In this document: positions 26,860 through 38,000 of the stretch, in pieces
Position numbering within the stretch: the first letter of the stretch is position 1
Layout of the letters: every line of letters starts with the position of its first letter
Source: Pantoea sp. Ap-967
GTDB taxonomy: Bacteria; Pseudomonadota; Gammaproteobacteria; Pseudomonadales; Pseudomonadaceae
NCBI RefSeq assembly: GCF_011752565.1
Contig: NZ_VWXK01000043.1
Span: 1 to 46,346 of the forward strand
Reading direction: 5' to 3'
DNA: 46,346 nt
Translations under genes and position numbers: made by a program
Notes under the pieces: model-generated
What the model saw: only the letters and a program-made list of their open reading frames with translations
Told to the model about the DNA's origin: nothing
Databases searched by the model: none

Positions 26860-27776
26860 ATGAGCGCTAGGCACTTTCTCTCCCTGCTGGATTTCACCAC
26901 CGACGAATTGCTCGGTGTGATCCGCCGAGGCATCGAGCTGAAGGACCTGCGCAAGCGCGGCGTACTGTTCGAGCCGCTGAAGAACCGCGTGCTGGGGATG
27001 ATCTTCGAGAAGTCCTCCACCCGTACCCGCGTGTCGTTCGAAGCCGGCATGATCCAGCTCGGCGGCCAGGCCATCTTCCTGTCGCCGCGCGACACCCAGC
27101 TGGGCCGTGGCGAGCCGATCGGCGACAGCGCCATCGTGCTGTCGAGCATGCTCGACGTGGTGATGATCCGTACCCACGCCCACAGCACCCTCACCGAATT
27201 CGCCGCCAAGTCGCGGGTCCCGGTGATCAATGCCCTGTCCGACGAGTCGCACCCGTGCCAGCTGCTGGCCGACATGCAGACCTTCCTCGAACACCGCGGC
27301 CCGATCCAGGGCAAGACCGTGGCCTGGATCGGCGATGGCTTCAACATGTGCAACTCCTACATCGAGGCTGCCCGGCAGTTCGACTTCCAGCTGCGCATCG
27401 CCTGCCCGGAGGGTTACGAGCCCGACCCACGCTTCATGGCCCTGGGTGGCGACCGCGTGCAGATCATCCGCGACCCACAGGAAGCCGTGCGCGGTGCGCA
27501 CCTGGTGACCACCGATGTCTGGACTTCCATGGGCCAGGAAGAGGAAACTGCACGGCGCCTGGCGCATTTTGCGCCTTACCAGGTCACCCGCGCACTGCTC
27601 GACCTGGCGGCACCCGACGCCCTGTTCATGCACTGCCTGCCCGCCCACCGTGGCGAGGAAATCAGCCATGACCTGCTCGACGACCCTCGTTCGGTCGCCT
27701 GGGACCAGGCTGAAAACCGCTTGCATGCACAGAAGGCCCTTCTCGAATTCCTTGTCGAACCGGCTTACCACCACGC

Positions 27777-27780
<4 letters not shown>
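26860..27780 (+). CDS. argF: Ornithine carbamoyltransferase (anabolic)
   Basis: The 306-residue enzyme converts ornithine and carbamoyl phosphate to citrulline. The carbamoyl-phosphate motif STRT lies in EKSSTRTRVSF, and HCLPAHRGEE is the ornithine-binding signature. The ArgR-type promoter and absence of arcA/arcC neighbours indicate the biosynthetic rather than the catabolic (ArcB) enzyme. Its stop overlaps the ATG of the next gene (ATGA). Confidence 0.96.
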
Positions 27781-28886
<1,106 letters not shown>

Positions 28887-28894
28887 TCGCTACT

Positions 28895-29006
28895 TGGTTG
28901 GGGCCACTTTGCGGCCCATCGCGACCTTTGGTCGCTCCTACCGGAATGCGTTTTTCCTGGTAGGAGCGACCAGAGGTCGCGATGGGCTGCAACGCAGCCC
29001 CAACCA
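28895..29006. repeat. Inverted REP pair (TAGGAGCGACC family)
   Basis: GGTTGGGGC...GCGACCTTTGGTCGCTCCTAC is mirrored by GTAGGAGCGACCAGAGGTCGC...GCCCCAACC. It is a third subfamily with the same TAGGAGCG core, located between the ABC ATPase and ybaK genes, which converge here. Confidence 0.85.
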
Positions 29007-29008
29007 CC

Positions 29009-29479
29009 TCAGCCGCGACCGATCCCGGCAAATTTACCCTGGGTATGCTCGGCCAACACCGCCGCCGCCAATTCCACCTCCAGCCCCCGCCGCCCGGCAC
29101 TGACATGGATGGTTGCAAACTGCTGCGCCGAATCATCGATAAAGGTACGCAGGCGCTTCTTCTGCCCCAACGGGCTGATCCCCCCAACCAGATACCCCGT
29201 GGCCCGCTGCGCCGCCGCCGGGTCGGCCATCTCGCACTTCTTCACCCCCGCCGCATGGGCCAAGGCCTTGAGGTCGAGGGTGCCCACCACCGGTACCACC
29301 GCCACCAACAACTCACCTTTCTCGCTGCTCGCAAGCAAAGTCTTGAACACCTGCTGCGGATCGAGCCCGAGCTTTTCCGCCGCTTCCAAACCATACGACG
29401 CCGATTTCGGGTCATGTTCGTAACTGTGCACGCGGTGTTCGGCACGGGCTTTTTTCAACAGGTCGAGGGCGGGGGTCAT
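29009..29479 (-). CDS. ybaK: Cys-tRNA(Pro)/Cys-tRNA(Cys) deacylase YbaK
   Basis: This 156-residue trans-editing protein hydrolyses cysteine mischarged on tRNA-Pro. It starts MTPALDLLKKARAEHRVHSYEHD and carries the GLDPQQVFKTLLA and GYLVGGISPLGQKK segments typical of YbaK/EbsC, including the conserved Lys in QVFKTL. It is transcribed away from glpF. Confidence 0.94.
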   Translation of the reverse strand: MTPALDLLKKARAEHRVHSYEHDPKSASYGLEAAEKLGLDPQQVFKTLLASSEKGELLVAVVPVVGTLDLKALAHAAGVKKCEMADPAAAQRATGYLVGGISPLGQKKRLRTFIDDSAQQFATIHVSAGRRGLEVELAAAVLAEHTQGKFAGIGRG

Positions 29480-29515
29480 GCAGTGCTCCGGTCTGGGACA
29501 GGTCGGCGGCTACTT

Positions 29516-29529
29516 TAGGGCAATTCCTA
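29516..29529. promoter_or_regulatory. Palindrome TAGGGCAATTCCTA
   Basis: It matches the reverse of the palindrome at 16762 in 13 of 14 positions. It lies 37 bp upstream of ybaK and 253 bp upstream of glpF. It is a candidate site for a NarL-type regulator. Confidence 0.4.
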
Positions 29530-29610
29530 CAACACAGCCAGCATAGGGCTGACGCGCCCCTCTACCACGGGCATCACCCCGGAAAAACAGCGTCCAAAAC
29601 GTGACTGGCC

Positions 29611-29654
29611 GTTCACTTTCGACCTTTGACATAAGCGTTTCTTGTCTATATTTT
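29611..29654 (+). promoter_or_regulatory. glpF promoter and GTTCACTTTC element
   Basis: TTGACA (29626-29631) and TATTTT (29649-29654) with a 17-bp spacer make a near-consensus promoter. GTTCACTTTCGA (29611-29622) just upstream recurs at 33304 and 33398 before glpD, so it is a likely GlpR operator half. The transcript leader is about 120 nt. Confidence 0.6.
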
Positions 29655-29759
29655 TTCGTTTCTGAATAAATGGTGCCCTTTTAAGGTGCATTTCTTACAT
29701 CCGCCCGTGGTCAATGGGGATCGACCACAGGCTTTGCTGTCGAGCGCCTAGCGCCTCAC

Positions 29760-29770
29760 AACAAAAACAA
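29760..29770 (+). promoter_or_regulatory. CA motif near glpF start (Crc/Hfq type)
   Basis: AACAAAAACAA contains two overlapping AAnAAnAA matches and ends directly before the CGAGG ribosome binding site of glpF. Such motifs are known targets of Hfq/Crc catabolite repression in pseudomonads. Confidence 0.5.
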
Positions 29771-29781
29771 CGAGGTCATAC

Positions 29782-30633
29782 ATGACGACTGCTCAACGCG
29801 AACCCACACTGTCCAGCCAGTGCCTGGCCGAATTCCTCGGCACCGCGCTGCTGATCTTCTTCGGCACCGGCTGCGTCGCCGCCCTGAAGGTGGCAGGCGC
29901 CAGCTTCGGCCTGTGGGAAATCAGCATCATCTGGGGGGTCGGCGTGAGCATGGCGATCTACCTCACCGCCGGCATCTCCGGCGCGCACCTGAACCCGGCG
30001 GTGAGCATCGCCCTCACCCTGTTCGCCGGCTTCGACAAGCGCAAGCTGCCGTTCTATGCCGTGGCCCAGGTGTTCGGCGCATTCTGCGGCGCGGCGCTGG
30101 TCTACACCCTCTACAGCAGCCTGTTCTTCGATTTCGAACAAGCCCACAGCATGCTGCGCGGCAGCGCCGACAGCCTGGAGCTGGCGTCGGTGTTCTCCAC
30201 CTACCCCCATCCATCGCTCTCCACCGGCCAGGCATTTCTGGTCGAAGTCGTCATTACCGCCATCTTGATGGGCGTGATCATGGCCCTGACCGACGACAAC
30301 AACGGCCTGCCGCGCGGCGCCATGGCGCCGCTGCTGATCGGCTTGCTGATTGCCGTGATCGGCAGCGCCATGGGCCCGCTGACCGGCTTTGCGATGAACC
30401 CGGCCCGGGATTTCGGGCCCAAACTGATGACCTTCCTGGCCGGCTGGGGCGAAATCGCCTTCACTGGCGGCCGGGATATTCCGTATTTCCTGGTGCCGGT
30501 GTTCGCACCGATCCTCGGCGCTTGCCTGGGCGCGGCGACCTATCGCGGCCTGATTGCCCGCAACCTGCCAGCAGCGCCAGGCGCGGCCCCAGAGACAAAC
30601 GACAATCGCCAGGGCGATACTCAAGCCCACTGA
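29782..30633 (+). CDS. glpF: Glycerol uptake facilitator (aquaglyceroporin)
   Basis: This 283-residue inner-membrane channel of the MIP family has six membrane helices and both pore motifs, NPA at 71-73 and 206-208. The second reads NPARDFGPK, with Asp typical of glycerol facilitators. The Cys/Pro/Ala-rich C-terminal tail is short. It leads the glpF-glpK unit, with glpK 42 nt downstream. Confidence 0.96.
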   Translation: MTTAQREPTLSSQCLAEFLGTALLIFFGTGCVAALKVAGASFGLWEISIIWGVGVSMAIYLTAGISGAHLNPAVSIALTLFAGFDKRKLPFYAVAQVFGAFCGAALVYTLYSSLFFDFEQAHSMLRGSADSLELASVFSTYPHPSLSTGQAFLVEVVITAILMGVIMALTDDNNGLPRGAMAPLLIGLLIAVIGSAMGPLTGFAMNPARDFGPKLMTFLAGWGEIAFTGGRDIPYFLVPVFAPILGACLGAATYRGLIARNLPAAPGAAPETNDNRQGDTQAH

Positions 30634-30675
30634 TGCTGGCGCCCTGACCTCCTCTTTTATGCAAGGCCTACGACC

Positions 30676-32175
30676 ATGACAGACACCCAGGATAAGAACT
30701 ACATCATTGCCCTGGACCAGGGCACCACCAGCTCGCGCGCGATCATCTTCGACCGCGATGCCAACGTGGTGGGTACGTCCCAGCGTGAATTCGCCCAACA
30801 CTACCCGCAGGCCGGCTGGGTCGAACACGACCCGATGGAAATCTTCGCCACCCAGAGCGCTACCATGGTCGAGGCCCTGGCCCAGGCGGGCATCAGCCAT
30901 GCCCAGGTGGCGGCGCTGGGCATCACCAATCAGCGCGAAACCACCGTGGTGTGGGACAAGGAAACCGGCCGCCCGGTGTACAACGCCATCGTCTGGCAGT
31001 GCCGCCGCAGCACCGAGATCTGTGCCCAGCTCAAGCGCGATGGCCATGAAGACTACATTCGCGAAACCACAGGCCTGGTCACCGACCCGTACTTCTCCGG
31101 CACCAAGCTCAAGTGGATCCTCGACAACGTCGAGGGCGCCCGCGAACGCGCCGAGCGCGGCGAGCTGCTGTTCGGCACCGTCGACACCTGGTTGATCTGG
31201 AAATTCTCCGGCGGCAAGGTGCACGTCACCGACTACACCAACGCCTCGCGCACGCTGATGTTCAACATCCACAGCCTGCAGTGGGACGACAAGCTGCTGG
31301 AAATCCTCGGCATCCCACGGCAGATGCTGCCTGAAGTGCGCCCGTCCTCAGAGGTGTACGGCCACACCAAGAGCGGCATCGCCATCGCCGGTATCGCCGG
31401 CGACCAGCAATCGGCGCTGTTCGGCCAGATGTGCGTGGAGCCAGGCCAGGCCAAGAACACCTATGGCACCGGCTGCTTCCTGCTGATGAACACCGGCGAG
31501 CAAGCGGTGAAGTCGTCCCACGGCCTGCTCACCACCATCGCCTGCGGCCCGCGTGGCGAGGTGGCTTATGCCCTGGAAGGCGCGGTGTTCAATGGCGGCT
31601 CCACCGTGCAATGGCTGCGTGACGAGCTGAAAATCGTCAATGACGCGCTGGACACCGAGTACTTCGCCAGCAAGGTCAAGGACAGCAACGGCGTGTACCT
31701 GGTGCCAGCCTTCACCGGCCTCGGCGCCCCCTACTGGGACCCTTATGCCCGTGGCGCGCTGTTTGGCCTGACCCGTGGCGTGAAGGTGGACCACATCATC
31801 CGTGCAGCCCTGGAGTCGATCGCCTTCCAGACCCGCGATGTGCTCGACGCCATGCAGCAGGACTGTGGCCAGCGCCTGTCGGAGCTGCGCGTGGACGGTG
31901 GCGCGGTGGCCAACAACTTCCTCATGCAGTTCCAGGCCGACATTCTCGGCACCTGCGTGGAGCGCCCGAAAATGCGTGAAACCACTGCCTTGGGCGCGGC
32001 TTACCTCGCAGGCCTGGCCTGTGGTTTCTGGAGCGGCCTGGAAGAGTTGCGCGACAAGGCGATCATCGAGCGTGAATTCAGCCCGCAGCTGGACGAGGCG
32101 CAGAAAGAGAAGCTGTATGCCGGCTGGAAAAAAGCCGTCGAGCGCACCCGTGACTGGGAAGATCACGACGCTTGA
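30676..32175 (+). CDS. glpK: Glycerol kinase
   Basis: The 499-residue FGGY-family kinase phosphorylates glycerol to sn-glycerol 3-phosphate, trapping it in the cell. It starts MTDTQDKNYIIALDQGTTSS with the ATPase phosphate-1 motif, and NQRETTVVWD and GGAVANNFLMQFQAD are further family signatures. Length matches E. coli GlpK. It is followed by a REP pair that separates it from glpR. Confidence 0.97.
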   Translation: MTDTQDKNYIIALDQGTTSSRAIIFDRDANVVGTSQREFAQHYPQAGWVEHDPMEIFATQSATMVEALAQAGISHAQVAALGITNQRETTVVWDKETGRPVYNAIVWQCRRSTEICAQLKRDGHEDYIRETTGLVTDPYFSGTKLKWILDNVEGARERAERGELLFGTVDTWLIWKFSGGKVHVTDYTNASRTLMFNIHSLQWDDKLLEILGIPRQMLPEVRPSSEVYGHTKSGIAIAGIAGDQQSALFGQMCVEPGQAKNTYGTGCFLLMNTGEQAVKSSHGLLTTIACGPRGEVAYALEGAVFNGGSTVQWLRDELKIVNDALDTEYFASKVKDSNGVYLVPAFTGLGAPYWDPYARGALFGLTRGVKVDHIIRAALESIAFQTRDVLDAMQQDCGQRLSELRVDGGAVANNFLMQFQADILGTCVERPKMRETTALGAAYLAGLACGFWSGLEELRDKAIIEREFSPQLDEAQKEKLYAGWKKAVERTRDWEDHDA

Positions 32176-32187
32176 GCCAGCATCGGT

Positions 32188-32273
32188 TGTAGGAGCGGGC
32201 TTGACCCGCGAAGCAAGCGACGCGGTGCATGGCACCGGCTGCGCCGGTGTTCGCGGGGCAAGCCCGCTCCTAC
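32188..32273. repeat. Paired inverted REP elements between glpK and glpR
   Basis: TGTAGGAGCGGGCTTGACCC and GGGCAAGCCCGCTCCTACA are mirrored around GGCACCGGCTGCGCCGGTGT. It is almost the same as 21963-22050. Such elements after a gene often stabilise the upstream mRNA. Confidence 0.88.
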
Positions 32274-32293
32274 ACAACCCCGATGGTCCACTG

Positions 32294-32315
32294 GCCGTAG
32301 GGCCTGTCCTACGGC
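32294..32315. promoter_or_regulatory. Palindrome upstream of glpR
   Basis: GCCGTAGG-GCCTGT-CCTACGGC has perfect 8-bp arms 40 bp before the glpR ATG. Its core TAGG-N6-CCTA matches the two other palindromes of this type. It could be an operator, or a hairpin ending the glpK transcript, though no T-run follows. Confidence 0.4.
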
Positions 32316-32355
32316 ATCATTGCAGCATTTGTCCGGCAGCCCCAAAGGACCGCCC

Positions 32356-33111
32356 ATGAATCTGCCCCCACGCCAACAACAAATCCTCGAACTGGTCCGC
32401 GACCGCGGCTATGTCAGTATCGAGGAAATGGCGCAGCTGTTCGTCGTCACCCCGCAAACCATCCGACGCGACATCAACCAGCTCGCCGAGCTCAACCTGC
32501 TGCGCCGCTACCACGGTGGCGCCGCCTACGATTCGAGCGTCGAGAACACCGCCTATGCCATGCGCGCCGACCAGATGCGTGACGAGAAGCAGCGCATCGC
32601 CGAAGCCGTGGCCCGGCAGATTCCCGACCATGCCTCGCTGTTCATCAACATCGGCACCACCACCGAATCGATTGCCCGGGCGCTGCTCAACCACAGCCAT
32701 CTCAAGGTGATTACCAACAACCTGCACGTGGCCGCGATCCTTGCCGCCAAGGATGATTTCGAAGTGCTGGTTGCCGGTGGCACGGTGCGCCGTGACGGCG
32801 GTGTGGTGGGCCAGGCCAGCGTCGACTTCATCAACCAGTTCAAGGTGGACTTCGCCCTGGTGGGCATCAGTGGTATCGATGAGGACGGCAGCCTGCTCGA
32901 TTTCGATTACCAGGAAGTGCGGGTGTCCCAGGCGATCATCGCCAATGCACGGCAAGTGGTACTGGCTGCCGACTCCAGCAAGTTCGGGCGCAATGCCATG
33001 GTGCGGCTGGGGTCGATCAGCTTGGTGGATTGTTTGGTGACCGACCAGGCGCCTGCACCGGGGCTGACGCAGTTGTTGAACCAGAACAAGATTCGGCTTG
33101 AGGTGGTTTGA
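32356..33111 (+). CDS. glpR: Glycerol-3-phosphate regulon repressor, DeoR family
   Basis: This 251-residue repressor has an N-terminal DeoR helix-turn-helix (VSIEEMAQLFVVTPQTIRRD, residues about 18-40) and a C-terminal sugar-phosphate-sensing domain. The latter has the INIGTTTES and DSSKFGRN motifs. It lies between glpK and glpD, as in other pseudomonads, and should repress both flanking glp units until glycerol 3-phosphate accumulates. ATG 32356 was chosen as it starts the conserved domain, with AAAGGA upstream. Confidence 0.95.
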   Translation: MNLPPRQQQILELVRDRGYVSIEEMAQLFVVTPQTIRRDINQLAELNLLRRYHGGAAYDSSVENTAYAMRADQMRDEKQRIAEAVARQIPDHASLFINIGTTTESIARALLNHSHLKVITNNLHVAAILAAKDDFEVLVAGGTVRRDGGVVGQASVDFINQFKVDFALVGISGIDEDGSLLDFDYQEVRVSQAIIANARQVVLAADSSKFGRNAMVRLGSISLVDCLVTDQAPAPGLTQLLNQNKIRLEVV

Positions 33112-33149
33112 GGGTCTAGGAGGTGCGGCATTGGCCTTGTAGCGCCTGG

Positions 33150-33217
33150 GAGATCGAGCGCCGCCCGCGCGGCGCATCGCGAGCTGCGCTCGCTCCTACG
33201 TTTGTTTCGGGCCAGTA
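33150..33217. repeat. Single extended REP unit (68 bp)
   Basis: It is the same 68-bp unit as the left arm at 18874-18941, with one base changed. No inverted partner is present here. Confidence 0.85.
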
Positions 33218-33288
33218 TCGCTTGCGCCATCGCGCGCGACCGCCTTGTTTGTTCGCCTTGGATGCGCCACTCGGTTAAAACCGTTCAC

Positions 33289-33408
33289 ACAATTTTCGTA
33301 AATGTTCACTTTCCTGTCATCCAATCCGTTTTTTCTATAGAAACTGACTGGCGACCGGCTTTCTGTTGCGCTAGTATTTTCGCAAACGAACATCAATGTT
33401 CACTTTCG
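33289..33408 (+). promoter_or_regulatory. glpD control region with GlpR-like half-sites
   Basis: GTTCAC occurs at 33289-33294, and GTTCACTTTC at 33304 and 33398. GAACAT-CA-ATGTTC (33388-33401) is a perfect palindrome ending 22 nt before the AGGAGG site of glpD. The half-site ATGTTC/GAACAT agrees with the E. coli GlpR half-site ATGTTCG/CGAACAT, though arranged differently. Confidence 0.55.
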
Positions 33409-33436
33409 CTGCGAACAGCCCCAGGAGGCCTTGCCC

Positions 33437-34963
33437 GTGTCCCAGCCCGTTTCGTCCCAGCCCAGCCCCGCCGACTGCTATGACCTCGCCGTGATCGGCG
33501 GTGGCATCAATGGCGTGGGCATCGCTGCCGACGCCGCCGGGCGCGGCCTGAAAGTGTTCCTTTGCGAAAAGGACGACCTGGCCCAGCACACCTCCTCGGC
33601 CAGCAGCAAATTGATCCACGGCGGCCTGCGCTACCTGGAGCACTACGAGTTCCGCCTGGTGCGCGAAGCCCTGGCGGAACGCGAAGTGTTGCTGGCCAAG
33701 GCCCCGCACATCGTCAAGCCAATGCGTTTCGTGCTGCCGCACCGCCCGCACCTGCGCCCGGCCTGGATGATCCGCGCCGGCCTGTTCCTCTACGACCACC
33801 TGGGCAAGCGCAAGCGCCTGGGCGCCTCGCGCAGCCTGCGCTTCGGCCCAGGCTACCCGCTCAAGCCAGCCATCACCCGTGGCTTCGAATACGCCGACTG
33901 CGCCGTGGACGATGCCCGCCTGGTAGTGCTCAACGCCATGGCCGCCCGTGAACACGGCGCGCACATTCACACCCGCACCCGCTGCCTGCGCGCCGAGCGC
34001 GTCGATGGCCTGTGGCAGGTCGAGCTGCAACAGGCCGACGGCAGCCTGCAGACCATTCGTGCCCGTGCCCTGGTCAACGCCGCAGGCCCGTGGGTGGCCA
34101 GCTTCATCAAGGACGACCTCAAGCTCGATGCGCCCTACGGCATCCGCCTGATCCAGGGCAGCCACCTGATCGTGCCGCGCCTGTATGAAGGCGAACATGC
34201 CTACATCCTGCAGAACGAAGACCAACGTATCGTCTTCTGCATCCCGTACCTGGAACGCTTCACCCTGATCGGCACCACCGACCGCGAATACAGCGGCGAC
34301 CCGGCCCAGGTAGCAATCACCGAACAGGAAACCGACTACCTGCTCGAGGTGGTCAACGGGCACTTCAAACACCAGCTTGAGCGTGGCGACATCCTGCACA
34401 CCTACTCGGGCGTTCGCCCGCTGTGCAACGATGAGTCGGACAACCCATCGGCCGTCACCCGCGACTACACCCTGGCGTTGTCGGCCGCTGAGCAGCAGGC
34501 GCCGCTGTTGTCGGTGTTCGGCGGCAAGCTGACCACCTACCGCAAGCTGGCCGAGTCGGCCATGGCCGAGCTCAAGCCACACTTCCCGCAGATGAAAGGC
34601 AGCTGGACCGCCACTGCACCGCTGCCGGGCGGCGAGAACATGCAGTCGGCGCAGGTGCTGGTAGAACAACTGCTGGCCCGTTGCAGCTGGCTGGCAGCCG
34701 ACATCGCCAAGCGCTGGGCAACCACCTACGGTGAGCGTGTGTGGCGCCTGCTGGAGGGTGTAAACGGCCCGGAAGGCCTTGGCCAGCCGATTGGCGCCGG
34801 GCTGTTCGGCCGTGAGGTGGACTACCTGTGCAGCGAGGAATGGGCCCGCAGTGCCGACGACATTCTCTGGCGCCGCACCAAGCTTGGCCTGTTCACCAGC
34901 GCCGCCGAACGCCAGGCGCTGGATGACTACCTCAAGCAGCAACCCCAGGTGCGTGCCGCCTGA
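33437..34963 (+). CDS. glpD: Aerobic glycerol-3-phosphate dehydrogenase
   Basis: The 508-residue FAD enzyme at the inner membrane oxidises glycerol 3-phosphate to dihydroxyacetone phosphate and passes electrons to quinone. The dinucleotide motif GGGINGVG is at residues 21-28; HGGLRYLE and GTTDREY are family signatures. GTG 33437 was chosen because AGGAGG (33423-33428) is 8 nt upstream; a TTG at 33431 is only 2 nt from that site. The terminator-like hairpin at 34974 closes the unit. Confidence 0.96.
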   Translation: MSQPVSSQPSPADCYDLAVIGGGINGVGIAADAAGRGLKVFLCEKDDLAQHTSSASSKLIHGGLRYLEHYEFRLVREALAEREVLLAKAPHIVKPMRFVLPHRPHLRPAWMIRAGLFLYDHLGKRKRLGASRSLRFGPGYPLKPAITRGFEYADCAVDDARLVVLNAMAAREHGAHIHTRTRCLRAERVDGLWQVELQQADGSLQTIRARALVNAAGPWVASFIKDDLKLDAPYGIRLIQGSHLIVPRLYEGEHAYILQNEDQRIVFCIPYLERFTLIGTTDREYSGDPAQVAITEQETDYLLEVVNGHFKHQLERGDILHTYSGVRPLCNDESDNPSAVTRDYTLALSAAEQQAPLLSVFGGKLTTYRKLAESAMAELKPHFPQMKGSWTATAPLPGGENMQSAQVLVEQLLARCSWLAADIAKRWATTYGERVWRLLEGVNGPEGLGQPIGAGLFGREVDYLCSEEWARSADDILWRRTKLGLFTSAAERQALDDYLKQQPQVRAA

Positions 34964-34973
34964 GCCAAACCGC

Positions 34974-34993
34974 GCCCCCGCCCTGGCGGGGGC
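34974..34993. terminator. Hairpin between glpD and the NEL-effector gene
   Basis: GCCCCCG (34974-34980), loop CCCTGG, CGGGGGC (34987-34993) lies between two convergent genes. It lacks a T-run, so termination efficiency is uncertain. Confidence 0.6.
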
Positions 34994-35002
34994 ACCGATC
35001 GA

Positions 35003-38000
35003 TCACGGGTTGAGACGCTGGTAGACCTCCCTGGCCAGGGTCTGGATCAGCCGGCGTTCCGCCGCCTCGTACTCATGCATGAGACCGATGCTGCGCCGGT
35101 TGAACAGCCATTCGTCGATTTCGCCACGCTTGAGCTCCGCTTCACTTTCCTCCAGCAGTTTCTGAACGCGCTCGGTTTCAGCGCTGAACCGGTCGGCGTA
35201 ACGCTCGCGGGCATGGGCCTCCCAGAAGGGCCGCTGGGCCAGGGACTCGACAATCGCCTCGGGCGTTTCCGCGCTTAGCACTTGCTCCCGTGCGTTGATC
35301 AGGTCACGTGTGCTGACGTGGGCGAACTCCTCGTAATGCATCGAATCCAGCTCGATTGGCAACTCCAGCGCCGCCGCCAGTTTCAGGCGATAGAACAGCT
35401 GCACTTCGATTTCATCGATGTGCGGGCTGTTTGCCGCCTGCATGCGCTGGATATGCAGCGCGGCCTGATGGTCGACTTCGTCCAGGCGAAACAGCGCGCG
35501 CGCCAGTTCCAGCAGTTTCTCCTCCATCCGCGCCGGCACCAGATTGGCGGTATACTTCTCGACCAGCACGCCCAACTCCAACTGGCCAAGAATCAGCAAC
35601 AGGCGGTCCTCGCAGGTGCGCGGCCCCGCCATCTGCAAGAACAGCCGCTCACGCAAGCTGGTGTGCTCGGCGCACAGCTCCAGCACCCGCCACACTCGGG
35701 CCCGGTAGTGGCCAGGGTGCTGCTGGAAATCTTCGGAATCGACGAAATCAGCCAGGAACACGAACAGCGCCGATGCACCGTGCTCCCGGCGCAGCGCACG
35801 CCACAGTTTTCGACGCTCTTCGCGCATCACCCCGGCGTCCTCGCCCAGCCATCGTTCGAGCAAGGCTTCATTCACCCGCTGGTGGCGGTGGCTGGCACTG
35901 CCACGGGCGCGTGGTTGCACCCCACCGGCCGCTTCATCCAACAACTGCTCGCTGGCAGCGTCCAGCGGGTTGTCGTGCAGCGACAGCTGGTCGACCCGGC
36001 TGCGCAGGTCGTCCAGGCTCATGCGAATCCGGCTGATATTGTTCTCGCGCAGGTCCATTTGCGCCCGCCACACGGTACTCTCCGGCACCGCATCGAGGGC
36101 AGCACCATTGAGCCGGAGGGTGCGCAGGTTACGCAGGTTGCGCAGGTCTGGCGCATAGCCGAGCGGGTTCATCGACAGGTCGAGCACCTGCAGGCGCGCC
36201 AGGCTGGCCAGGCGCCGCTGGCTCGCTGCGTCCATGACGATCTGGTTGCTGCCCAGGTGCAACTGGCGCAGGTAGCGCAACTGCTCGACACCACGGGGCA
36301 CGGCGCTCAGCTGGTTGCCCCGCAGGTCGAGCTCGACCAGCATGTCGAAGCGCAGGATGAAGTCCTCGTCCAGCTCGGCCAGGTCCATGTTGCTCAAGGT
36401 CAGGCGCTGGATATGGCTGTAGCGCACGGCGCGTGGAAGGCGCGGCAGGGAACCGACCGGCTCGCCATCGATGACCAGCACGAATTCATCGGCATAGTTC
36501 GAAATCTTGCGCCGCCAGGCGCGCCGAATCTGGGTGGCCACGCGTCGCCGCCGCAGGCTGTCGCGCACGCCGCTGGCCTGGCTCTGCCAGGTGTTCAGGG
36601 CGTGACGCAGACGCGTCAGTTGGGTCTGGACATGGCCATAGTGGTCCCACAGGCTTTCGCCATGCTCCAGCACATCCAGCAGATAGGCCTCCATCTGGTC
36701 TTCGGTGAGCAACGGGTAGATGCGCTGGAACCCCCGCCTGATCGAGCGCTGGCTACCGCCGCCGCGCCCGCTCAGCAGGAAGCCCACACGCCCGTCACCC
36801 AACCGGCTCGGAGGGCGCAGGCCGGCACCGATGGGTGGCATGCCCAGGATGCCCGCCACCTGCTCGCGGTCCCTGCTTGCCGCCGCGAGCAATTGCCCTG
36901 CCAGGCCTTCGGCGGTGAGTGAACTCGCACTGCCCAAGCGCGCTTGCTGTTCATCGTCCAATGTGGCGAGCAATACCTGCAGCAACCCTTGCGCGGGCCC
37001 TTGGGCGCCGTCGAGCTGGTAACCCTGGGCAACACGCAGCACATGCTCGACATCCTCGGCGGCCTCCTGGCCCATCGATGCGATCAGCCGGCCGCCCGCA
37101 TGCCCCTCGCGCAATTCCAACCGTCGGCTGGGCGCCGGGGGCGCCAGCGCCTGAAGAACACCAAACGCCAGGCATTCGCTGTCTTCACTGGCCGCCCTGG
37201 CCAGGCGCAGCCCTGCACAGGCACGGTCCAGGCGATACTCGCGCACATGCCAACGGGCGCGTTCGGCCATGGCCAACGGCACCCGTTGCGCCTGTACCAG
37301 GCTGTCGAGTTCGGCGCTGCTGGCCTGGCTGAACACTTCCTGCAGGCCACGGGTGGTCAGCCCTGGAAAGTCGCGCTTGAGCAGCGCCTCATCGCCGGTG
37401 GCTTCGGTCTGGCGATCGTTAAAGCGTTGCTCCAGGGCCTGGCCGTGCTCCAACGGGTGCAGCTCGTGCAGCTGGTAGTGCTCCAAGGCGTCGTAGACCC
37501 GCGCCGGAAGCTTTTCGCCCGCCAGGTGCAGGTGGCGCAGGCGGTCGGCGTCGAAACCGGTCATCTGCATCAGCTCGGTGGCCATTTCATCGCCCACGCC
37601 TTCAAGGCGGCTGCTGAAACCACGCAGCAGCTGGCCATCCTCAGCCCAGTGCTGCGGTTCTACCCACTCTGCCGCGCCAGCGGTGCCCAAGCGGATGCGG
37701 CCATCGGCCGAGGCGATCGGCACCAGCTCGTCGACGAACGCGACACGTTGCAACTGGTTGCGCACCACATTGCCGCCCTTGGCCGCCAGCACACCGATGG
37801 CGACGTTTTCGGCGACGTTGAACAAGTGATCGAGTGCGGCCTGGCGGTCGCCGATCGCCCAGGCGGTGTAGCCCTCATAGACCTCGGCGGCCATCTGCAC
37901 GGCGGCAACCGCCAGCATGACTTCGCCCAGCACCGGCACGAACAAACTGGCCAGGTTGAGCAGTTCCAGGCCCAGTGACGTGTAGCCATCCAGGCGCCCC

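Larger units (their letters stand above)
33112..33436. other. glpR-glpD intergenic region
   Basis: This 325-bp spacer holds no gene. It contains a single extended REP unit (33150-33217) followed by the repeat-rich glpD control region (33289-33408). Confidence 0.6.

Noticed and set aside
29776..31272. 498-codon frame antisense to glpF and glpK
   Set aside because: It spans two well-supported genes and their spacer, which a real gene would be unlikely to do.
35282..36922. 546-codon plus-strand frame within the effector gene
   Set aside because: Antisense to the LRR and NEL regions; Gln/His-rich composition typical of antisense frames.
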